Positions 54,830 through 64,000 of a DNA stretch of 64,000 nt are shown piece by piece. The stretch's first letter is position 1, and the number at the start of each line of letters is the position of its first letter. The stretch spans positions 69,500,201 through 69,564,200 of the forward strand of contig CM059562.1 in assembly GCA_030386875.1 (NCBI GenBank), written 5' to 3'. The translations under genes were made by a program, and so were the position numbers. The notes beneath the pieces are model-generated. The model was not told the origin of the DNA and searched no databases. It saw nothing but the letters and a program-made list of their open reading frames with translations. The DNA comes from Morinoia aosen (taxonomy: Eukaryota; Arthropoda; Malacostraca; Amphipoda; Talitridae).

Positions 54830-55729
54830 GGAGAGCGTCCCCCATACGGACTTTTTTCTTTATTATTGAACCTAGAACAATGAAATTTGATATACTGATA
54901 GGAAATTGAATTTGGAATCGTTTTTGATTAGAGCAAATGTTCAATTTTCTTGAAAAGAAAATGGGAAATCGAAGAAAACGAAGTTTGAAGGGGGGGGTTT
55001 CAAAAATCTTCTCCTCCTACAGTTTTTGAGCTACAGTGATGATTTTGGTATCAATGAATGCGGCAGGAGGCCCGAGCTGAGGAGTTCCATACACGGCCCA
55101 AACTCAATGAATGCGGAAAGACACTGGCTTTTATGGATGCTAAAATTCATTCCAAAATTATTTATTGCTCTTGAGTTATGACGTCATAAATTTTTACATT
55201 TCCGAAAAAGGGCATTTTTTTCCTATTTTTACACTTTTTCATATTGAAAATGTAAATTCGAGGGAACGAATTTTAGCACCCATAAAAGCCCGCGTCTTCT
55301 CGCATTCAATGATACCAAAACCATCACTGTAGCTCAAAAAGTGTAGGAGGAGAAGCATTTTAAAACCCCAAAAACCATTGTTTACATTATAAGCAAAACA
55401 AAGAAACATAAACAATACAAATAAAAATTTTTTATAAATTTTTTGTTCAATTTAGACCCCTGAAATCATTATAGAGTAATCCAGAGACATAGGAGATGAC
55501 ATAGCAACTTTGCGCCATGAAGAAAGTGCCATGGGGGAGGTGTAACATGATAAAATACAACTTCCCCCTCTCCTCCCCCCATTCTTTAAATCCCCGTAGC
55601 GGGCGAACGAGTGAACGTACGAGTCTCATTTTTTCACAGGATGTACCTGACCTCTTGCACTTCTTATAACAGCAAAAATCCCAGTTTCTCAAATCCCAGA
55701 AGCAAGGATTCATAAGGGGGACGCTCTCC
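54830..55729. mobile_element. 900-bp TTAA-flanked element in LINE C ORF2
   Basis: Flanked by TTAA (54826-54829, 55730-55733). Terminal repeats GGAGAGCGTCCCCC at both ends. The middle is an extended foldback: TGTAGCTCAAAAASTGTAGG-like arms near 55013-55045 and 55325-55355, and AATGAATGCGG motifs. No coding capacity. TTAA duplication fits a piggyBac-type derivative. Confidence 0.9.
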
Positions 55730-55733
55730 TTAA

Positions 55734-58700
55734 GCTGTATTTGTGCACCAAAAAACCAGATGTTGTATGTCTATGTGAAACTTAGATTTATTGTCGTGAG
55801 CCTAAATTTGTGGGGTATCAGGGCATTTGGCATCATCGACAAAATGGGAACAGAGGGGGCTTGGGCATCTTGGTACGAGGTGATATACCTTTTAAGATAA
55901 AACCTCTGAATCTATGCCAACAGGGTAAACTTGAGTTGCTAGCAATTGAAGTGTGTACAAGTTTTGGTTGTATAGATGTGAATAATGTGTACAATCCTAA
56001 TTGCAATGTAATGGCCTCAGAATTAATGCATTATCTTTCACAATTGAACAGTGAATTTGTTATGATAGGTGATTACAATGCCCACTCTCCTATGTGGGAT
56101 CATAGGAAGAGATTAAATCAAACTGGTCAGAGTTTATTAAGTATACTAGATCAATGCCCTGTTGGAGTCTTAAATCCTCCTGATTTGCCTACGTATATAG
56201 ACAAACGGGTTGGCACTACATCCACTCTAGATCTGTGTCTTGTTTCAATGAATCTTTTAAATTGTGGTCAGTTGACCAGAGGTCCAGACTTAGGCAGTGA
56301 CCATTTTCCTATTGAATGTCGTTTTAATGTTTCTGTTAGTAAGTGTGATGTCAAAGGTCAACAGCGGTGGAAATTCAAAGAAGCAAATTGGCCTGAGTGG
56401 AAGATTTCACTACAAAAATCTAAATATGATGGAACCAAGCCTACCTCTGCTGAAGCATTATATGATTCACTTGCCTCAAGAATATTAGCTGCATCAGTTG
56501 AACATATCCCGCAGACCGCAGGCACCATCAGATGTCATAGAAGCACTCCGTGGTGGGATCGTGAATGCTCAAAAGCAGTTGCAAGGAGACGGAAGGCTCA
56601 AAGTATCCTCGCAAAGTCACCAACATTGGAAAATCTCATAAACTTTTGTCGTGCTGCAGCAATTGCAAAAAATATAATAAAGAAGAAAAGAGTGGAAAGT
56701 TGGCAAAAATATACCAAGTCTCTAGATGCCAACACCCCAGTTGGAAGAGTGGGCAGACTATCCGCTCAATGAAGGGAAGTCATAGCACAATCCCCTCAGT
56801 ACCAGTTGGAGAAATCAACGACTCTGCTACAAGTAAGGCTGAAAAACTGCTTGAGCACTTTACTAGACATAAAATTGATACAGCTGATAGAAACTCACAG
56901 CTCACCATGGGAAAAGTCTCCAGCATGTTGACAGAACAGATTATTGAATCTGAATATAATTCACTAAAGGAGAAATAACTCAAGCATTTAGAAATCTCAG
57001 GCAAACCAGTCCGGGATATGATAGAATCTCAAACATCTTTTTGCAACATCTTCCTGAAGCTTCAGTGGAGGAGCTACTTGACTTGTACAACACAAGTTTC
57101 TTCTCCGCATCTGTCCCAGATAAGTGGAAAGTGGGTATCATTTGCCCAATTAAGAAGCCTAATAAGGATCATTCCACTGTTGAAGGTTGTCGACCTATCA
57201 CATTGTTACCCTGTGTTGGTAAGTTGATGGAAAGACTCGTCAAAAACCGACTGGAACATCTCTTGGAGTCCGGACATGTCTTCAACTGTTTTCAAACAGG
57301 ATTTCGGAAGGGGAGATCAACCAATGATGCTCTTGCTCATGTGTACCAATCTATTTCTTATTCTCTATGTAATAGAATGTATTGTGTATCAGTGTATCTC
57401 GATCTAGAAAGTGCCTATGATTGTGTTTGGCATGCAGGATTGCTATTCAAATTGTTACATTTAGGATGTGATGTACACACTGTGAGCTGGATAAGGTCAT
57501 ACTTGATGGGACGCACTGTAAGAGTTTGTGTTAACAGTGAATATTCGTCGGATAAAGTTTTAGAGTGTGGCTTGCCGCAGGGAGCGGTACTGAGCCCTAT
57601 CTTATTTAATGTAATGCTGTATGACATCCCCCAATTTAATGGAGTGAGAGTTATTTCATATGCAGATGACATAACATTATTGTCTTGTGGATCATCACTT
57701 GCTCAAGTACAGAGAAATTTGCAAAAATGTTTAAATGTGTTATCTTTGTGGCTCCAAAAATGGAAATTGTCAATTAACCCCTGTAAATGTTCATACCAAG
57801 TCTTTACTTCAAAGAGACTTATACCACACATTAGCCTGAAATTGCTAAACCACCAGTTGAAGAATATTAACCAGCAAAAAGTATTAGGGGTGATCTTTGA
57901 TGCACCCAAATTAACACTGCAGCCACATATAAAGCACGTTAAAGCAGAATGTATGCGCAGGTTGCAAATTATGAAAGCTCTGGCAGGTGTTTCTTGGGGA
58001 TCATCTCGTAAAGTTTTGCGAAATTTATATGTCATTTATTCGTAGCAAGTTGGTATATGGACATGTGTTGTTCCCAGAGTTTCCAGAATCTTATAAGAAA
58101 TCATTTAATTTTATGCAAAACGCTGCTTTGAGATATATGCTAGGAGCACGCAGGACAACTCCTGTCAGCTCTATGGAGGTGGAAGCATTTATGATGCCAT
58201 TAAGGCTGTATCTTCAGTTCCTTTATATGAAATGGTGCTTGCGCGTTGTTGGAGGTCCGGTAGGTGCTAAAGAGTTAAATTCAACCTTGGCACTTGCAAG
58301 TAACAAGCCATCAGAAACATATTCATACAGGTATTCAAACCTGTGGCGTGCCTTAAATCTCCAACATCTGCATTTGTCACGGAGCCCACATATTCCTATT
58401 GTGTGTCCAAATGTTGACATTTCTCATGTGATATCATTGTGCTGTCCTAGTTTTAAGTACCCTTCTGTTGTAACTGTTAATGATCTGTTTACTGATTTTC
58501 TTGGTTGTAAATATCCTGATTTCAATGTCATATATACAGATGGGTCCAAAATAGAAGGTTCTGTTGCAGCAGCTATGTACCTACCTGTTCAGAACAAGTC
58601 AACTGCTTGGTTAATGAATCCTAATCATTCTGTAGTTGGAGCAGAGCTATTTGCTATACTACAAGCTCTGCGTTATGTTAGACTGAATAAACATTGGTTG

Positions 58701-59402
58701 GGGAAAACCGTTGTTCTAAGTGACTCACTTTCAGCACTGAGTATAATAAGTAATGTTTCAACTCCATCTTATAGGAATTTTTGCCATGAAATACAAATGT
58801 TAATACAAGACCTACAAGGCCAGGTTAGACTACAGTGGATCCCAGCACATTGTGGAATCCATGGTAATGAGGTTGCAGATAAAACTGCAAAAGTGGGGCA
58901 TAACAATGAAAAATCAGTGTGGACCTATCTCCATTATGAAGAGGTACTGTCTATTTTGAAGAAGAAATTCCTGGAATGCTGGACAATTCAATGAAAGTTT
59001 AATGTGCAGAGAACTGGCAAAGGGAAATTTCTGTCAGATATGCTGAATAAACCTATTAGCAGACCTTGGTTCATGCTCCCCTCTCGCCAGCTTGAATGTG
59101 TTGTTGGTCGACTAAGAATGGGGCACGTTGGAGTCCTGGCATATCTGTATAGATTTAACATGAGACCTACCCCAATGTGCACCACTTGTGACTGCCCTGA
59201 ATCAGTTTCTCATTTTTTGTTTGAGTGCCAGAAATATATAGCTCCTCGTAAAAAGTTTAAGGACGTGTGTAATGGCTTGAACGTTGCATTTGACATAGGA
59301 AATGTTTTGGGATGTGGAAAGAGGCCTGTATACGTTGAAAGGAGAGTCATGTACGCATTAGCAAGCTTTTTATGTTCAACTGGTCGATTACTATCCCTAT
59401 AG
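55734..59402 (+). pseudogene. LINE C ORF2: endonuclease, RT, RNase H, finger; multiply broken
   Basis: After the insertion the endonuclease continues (PDVVCLCET, then TAG at 55783, then RGGLGILVRG, GDYNAHSPMW, SDHFPIE). A frameshift falls near 56730-56770, and another break with a stop near 56976. RT is 57041-58020 with CRPITLL, FRKGRSTNDALAHV, YLDLESAYDCVWH, GLPQGAVLSP and YADD near 57658. A shift near 58020 leads to RNase H (YTDGSK, GAELFAIL, LSDSLSAL, HGNEVADKTAK) at about 58530-58900. A TGA at 58992-58994 precedes the terminal CX2C-H-C finger (CTTCDCPESVSHFLFEC). Clearly inactive; I-like by its RNase H. Confidence 0.9.
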
Positions 59403-59738
59403 AACATAGAATATCATAAAACAATGTGTAAATTTAATTTGATAACATTAAAAGTATGATTTAAAAAAAAAAACATGAGATGTTGGTAAAGCAATTAATT
59501 CTGTGAATTTTCATTGTTGAAACTGAAATGTTTCTGCCCAATATACCTAAATGTGTATGTCAGACACTTGCTGCTGCTCTCTGCCAGTGTCAAATTTCAA
59601 CCGTGCAAAACGGTCACCACCACTGGACTAGCTTCATCCAAAGGTTCTCAGGTCCAACGGTCTTCCAGCTGAGAAGATCTGTGACTTTAAGAGGTCTCAA
59701 CAAGGCCTCACCCCGATCAAGAAGAAGAAGAAGAAGGT
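59403..59738 (+). other. LINE C 3' UTR with (AAG)n tail
   Basis: About 320 bp of non-coding sequence ends in a run of AAG triplets at 59719-59738, a plausible LINE 3' tail. An A-run at 59463-59473 is an alternative end. Confidence 0.55.
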
Positions 59739-60383
59739 GCCAGTTGGTTCTATGCTAGTTAATATATTTACCACCTGTGGATGGTCTAAGCAGGAGTAAA
59801 TTGAGATGTGTCTTTTTGGTAGAAGTTAACTGTCGTTCCAAGTTGTAATTAACCGGGATGTGGCTAGGTATTTGGTAGTGTAATATAAGGTAACTTGAAC
59901 GTCATTTATTTTTATTTTCTCTATGTAGTAAGATATTAGTTTCTTTTGGTAATAATATCTACAACCTTTATCAATTTTGTTAATGAACCCTACATTGAAT
60001 CTCTATGAAATGAATAAATCTTCTAACGAGTGAGAATGCACATGCATTTTTAAAGGGTGGATTAATCAAATTAATGTTGTAGCTACCCTTGTAGGACATG
60101 GGTTGTGGGTTGTATATAACGGGGGGTGTGTGTATGAACAGAAGATGAGGGTAGGTTTTTAGCCAAAATTGAGGGTAAGCTCCAGCAGGATTTGTGCAAT
60201 GAGTGCAAGCTGGGATACCAATCTTTACTCTGTTAAATATTCATCATGTAAGGAATCATTTGGAGAACTGTGGAGTAAATTCTAAAGATGCTTTGTTTGA
60301 TGAGAACATATATCTTCTTGAGGTAATGTCAGATCTTTATAGGAATAATAGGTAGATATGCTGGCCTGATTCAGTGCTTTAAG
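59739..60383. other. gene-free spacer
   Basis: AT-rich, with nothing recognised except the left target duplication (GCTTTAAG, 60376-60383) of the next MITE. Confidence 0.5.
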
Positions 60384-61108
60384 GGTAAATGTTGAGGATT
60401 ATCCGAGAATCGATATTTAATTTTTCGATGCCGAAACATAGTTAATTAGATCAAAATAAGCAAGTTTTCTTCTATGTACTTTTTGTCGTGAGTATTTTGC
60501 GAATTATAGCGGTAGGTTTAGTTTCGTCTCTGATGACGAATGCGCTCAAATAAACAGCTACTTATTGATTTTCAAATTTTTGTTGCTTGAATCACGGTAA
60601 TAATATCGAAATAAACTACTTTTCTTCCATATACGTTTTTTGTTAAATGAATATTTTACAAGTTAGAGCGGTAGGTTTTATTTTTTGCGTAATTGAGCTG
60701 TTGACTACGTTTAAATACTTTGTAATTTATTATTAGCTCACCCTGCGGACCTTGCGGAGCCTGAACCCACTTGTAGGATCTTTTAGTTAATAACACAATA
60801 GAAATTATCACCCATAAATAACGATTATAGCAATATGTTATCTTTGTCTTGCATGGTGGGTACGGGCTTGATCATTTGAGTGGGGTGGAAGCGAGCGTTT
60901 GTTGCGCAGTGTTGCCAAATACCGCTTGACGAATTACTTGCCGCTTCAAACACTTGAGTTGCGGTAACTAATTCACCGCTATTACTTGTAAAATACTTAT
61001 ATATGATGGAAAGTGCGTAGAAGAAAACTAGTTCATTTCGATCTAATTAACTATATTAAGGCACCTAAAAATCAAATATTGATTCCTGGATAATCCTCAA
61101 CATTAACC
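60384..61108. mobile_element. 725-bp GGTAAAT-family MITE
   Basis: Terminal repeats GGTAAATGTTGAGGATTATC and, inverted, GGTTAATGTTGAGGATTATC. Flanks GCTTTAAG (60376-60383) and TTTTTAAG (61109-61116) match at 6 of 8. The interior shares the AAATAAACAAG, TAGCGGTAGGTTTAGTTTCG and GATGACGAATGCGCTC blocks with the copies in LINE C. Confidence 0.85.
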
Positions 61109-61179
61109 TTTTTAAGTCATCCAGGTAGATATGTAGTTGTGAAGAAACCATAACTGTAACAGTGATCACTTCTTTTTAA

Positions 61180-63170
61180 GGGAACCGTCCCGGTTTGAGA
61201 CCTTTTTTCGCCCGATTCGTTTGAAAGTTGGCCAGTATATGTCTTTTGTGAAAGTAAACCTTTTTTACTCCTGTCATTTTTTCGATTTAGGCCTTAGTTT
61301 ATTTTTTTTTTACGAAAAATGTGTTTTTGGTATATTTTTATTGATATTTCAGATTGGAACTCCTCCTTCAGTTTTGATGCTAGAACAAAAAAAAGACAGT
61401 TTTAGAACCCTTGGAACATTTCGAACAAACTCAAATTCGACTTATTTTCAAATTCAATTTTTTTCTATTTTTCGGAAATTTTTGAAATTTCAAAAATCCG
61501 GGATAATTTTTTTTGGTTTATAGCTATATATCTTTTCAAAGAATTCGAATTTTGAAAAAAGCCGAATTTGAGTTTGTCAGAAACCTTTCAAGGATTCTAA
61601 AACTGTCTTTGGATTTGTTCTAGCATCAAAACTCGAGGACGAGTCCCGTTTTGAATGTAAAAAAAGTCAACTTATTACCAGAGCACAAAAACAAACTATG
61701 TCTATTGAATTTGAATATAACGAAAATTTTTCGTACATGAATGCAGTTTCGATAATCTATTTCGATATACGACCAATGGGCATCATTTTCCTGGTGAATT
61801 TCAAGTAAAGATCTAAGAAATATGGTAGTTATGAGTAAATAAAAATAATACATTATATTTCTGTAATGACCATGATGAGACTTTATCAATTTTTTCTGTC
61901 CGATTTGTTTGAAAATTGGCCAGTATATGTATTTCGTGAAAAGAAACCTTTTTTACTCGTGTCACTTTTTCGATTTATGCCTTAGTTTTTTTTTTTTTTG
62001 AAGAAAAAAAAGTAGTTCAGTATATTTTTTTGAATATTTCAAAACGAGACTCGTCCTCGAGTTTTGATGCTAGAATAAATCCAAAGACAGTTTTAGAATC
62101 CTTGAAACATTTCTAACAAACTCAAATTGTGTTTTTTTTCAATTTGAAAAGTTACAAAATTTTGTCGATTTTTTCCCAAATTTCTAAACCCAAAATTTTT
62201 CTTTGGGTTCAGAGCTAAGTATGTTTTCAAAAAATTCGAATTTTGAAAAAAGCCGAATTTGAGTTTGTTAGAAATGTTTCAAGAATTCTAAAACTGTCTT
62301 TGGATTTATTCTAGCATCAAAACTCGAGGACGAGTCCCGTTTTGAATGTAAAAAAGTCAACTTTTCACCAGAGCACAAAAACAAACTATGTCTATTGAAT
62401 TTGAATATAACGAAAATTTTTCGTACATGAATGCAGTTTCGATAATCTATTTCGATATACGACCAATGAGCATCATTTTCCTAGTGAATTTCAAGTAAAG
62501 ATCTAAGAAATATGGTAGTTATGAGTAAATAAAAATAATACATTTTATTTCTGTAATGACCATGATGAGACTTCATCAATTTTTTCTGTCCGATTTGTTT
62601 GAAAATTGGCCAGTATATGTATTTCGTGAAAAGAAACCTTTTTTACTCGTGTCACTTTTTCGATTTATGCCTTATTTTTTTTTTTTTTGAAAAAAAAAGT
62701 AGTTCAGTATATTTTTTTGAATATTTCAAAACGAGACTCGTCCTCGAGTTTTGATGCTAGAATAAATCCAAAGACAGTTTTAGAATCCTTGAAACATTTC
62801 TAACAAACTCAAATTGCGTTTTTTTCCAATTTGAAAAGTTACAAAATTTTGTCGATTTTTTCCCAAATTCATCATTTTCGGTCCCCTTTTCACCCCCCTT
62901 GGGGGGGGTTCTAGTGTCCGTAGGGCCAAAAAATTTCTTGGCACAATAACCCATCCCCTAAGGATCCTTTTTCAATCAAAAAAAAATTGGGCCTAAAATT
63001 CATCCTTTTCGGTCCCCTTTTCACCCCCCTGGGGGGGGGGGGTTCTAGTCTCCGTAGGGCCATAAAATTTCATGGCACAATAACTCATCCCCTAAGGATA
63101 CTTTTTCAACATAAACAAAATTTTCAGGGGGGGGACCCACCGGGGCCCAATTTGGCTCGGGACGGTCCCC
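61180..63170. mobile_element. 2-kb TTAA-flanked element with internal tandem repeats
   Basis: Flanked by TTAA (61176-61179, 63171-63174). Terminal repeats GGGAACCGTCCCGG and, inverted, GGGGACCGTCCCGA. The body is built of tandem units of about 690 bp: the block starting TTGGCCAGTATATGT recurs at 61231, 61915 and 62606, and one starting GTCAACTT at about 61668 and 62357. Shorter repeats with CCCCTTTTCACCCCCC are near the right end. No transposase frame. Confidence 0.85.
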
Positions 63171-63174
63171 TTAA

Positions 63175-63952
63175 TGCATATTCTTCCATTTAATTATGTA
63201 ATATTCTTTTCTTTTCCTAACATAATATCTACAATAGGTAATTAGGTATAAATAAAAAATATTAAATCTGCTTTTCTTATGACAGATGTTAATTTTTTAT
63301 TTTCATTTGCATTAATTTTTAACTTCTTAAATTTTTTTTTAAATTGAATGAGTATCCTTGTGTAAATTTAAAAATACATGTGTCGTAGAGTTTACTGTTA
63401 GGTAATGAATTTGTTCTGCTGTGATGGTTAATGTAAATAAGTTAACAGTCTCCAGGCATTGCTATAATGGAAACCCTCAGAAACTTGCTTCAGTCCACAT
63501 TTTTTAATGGGTAAGTTTGTCATTATGATAGCAACTTGTAGCGTGAATGAATAACTGCATTTTGATGGCTGCAAATAATAGTGACAATAAGGATGTAAAT
63601 CTCTCTGCTGCTTTATCAATATTTAATTATTTTTGACTGCTAAAATATGAAATAATGACGTCAAAAAAGTTTTATTAGCCTAATTCATTCAGCTTTGAAA
63701 TTGTTATATTGAAATGGTGTTGCCATAAATGTTTTATAGTCAATGTTGGGTCAATATTGAGTTTAGGTGATCCACCAAAATTAAATATTCCTTTTCAAAC
63801 AATCAGTAAAAAAGCCCATTTAAAAACGTTTTACAAGAATGACATTCTGGGTGCTGATGCGTTATTTTCAAATTATTCAAATTAGAAGTTGGCTTTTGCT
63901 TGCCAGGTAAGCGAGCGTGCCAAGCGTAATTTAATTGATAACGGAAGCTTAT
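63175..63952. other. gene-free spacer
   Basis: AT-rich, no motif, repeat end or open frame of note recognised. Confidence 0.5.
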
Positions 63953-64000
63953 GTCCTATTACAAACGTGAAGAGGTTGGGTTGTGAGGGGGAGCCACAGT
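63953..64000. mobile_element. left end of another CCTATTAC MITE, cut by the window edge
   Basis: CCTATTACAAACGTGAAGAG followed by GTTGGGTTGTGAGGGG and AGCCACAGT matches, in inverted orientation, the right end of the element at 25329-25943. Confidence 0.75.

Overview
The window reads as a euchromatic piece of a large, repeat-rich animal genome, most likely an arthropod. The pointers are a host gene with long introns, AT-rich spacer, a CsRn1-like gypsy element with a tRNA-Trp-type primer site, I-like and CR1-like LINEs, a tRNA-derived SINE and many DNA-transposon derivatives. The species cannot be named from the sequence alone.

Only one host gene is clear: ALG11 (minus strand), the ER GDP-mannose:dolichol-linked-oligosaccharide alpha-1,2-mannosyltransferase. 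Its three coding exons (23003-23164, 20117-20244, 17322-18573) join in phase to a 513-residue protein. A possible upstream exon (26109-26185) would use a splice donor supplied by the end of a MITE.

Layout. 1-4118: mosaic of decayed LTR sequence and short tandem repeats. 4119-12771: near-complete gypsy/CsRn1-type LTR retrotransposon with gag, a canonical -1 slippery heptamer, pol, and LTRs that agree only in their last 1.3 kb. 12772-13230: SINE fragment and a duplicated 256-bp unit. 13231-17321: nothing recognisable. 17322-23205: ALG11, with a promoter/LTR-like block in intron 1. 23594-26109: cluster of nested MITEs. 27224-27512: tRNA-derived SINE. 28661-49224: an I-like LINE (here LINE B) whose ORF2 is split by a 15-kb hAT-like element (30986-46049) with 8-bp target duplication. 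That element carries two tandem copies of a CR1-like LINE (here LINE A1, 5'-truncated, and LINE A2, apparently intact) plus two mariner derivatives. 49414-51522: decayed piggyBac. 51526-51772: TTA-flanked MITE. 51843-59738: a second I-like LINE (LINE C), broken by two related MITEs and one TTAA-flanked element. 60384-63170: another MITE and a 2-kb TTAA-flanked element with 690-bp internal tandem repeats. 63953-64000: start of another MITE.

Functionally the window is a record of nested transposition around one housekeeping gene. Target-site duplications and restored reading frames give the insertion order: LINE B before the hAT-like element, LINE C before its MITEs and its piggyBac-type MITE, and a TTA-flanked MITE before the piggyBac. 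LINE A2 and the gypsy element look the youngest.
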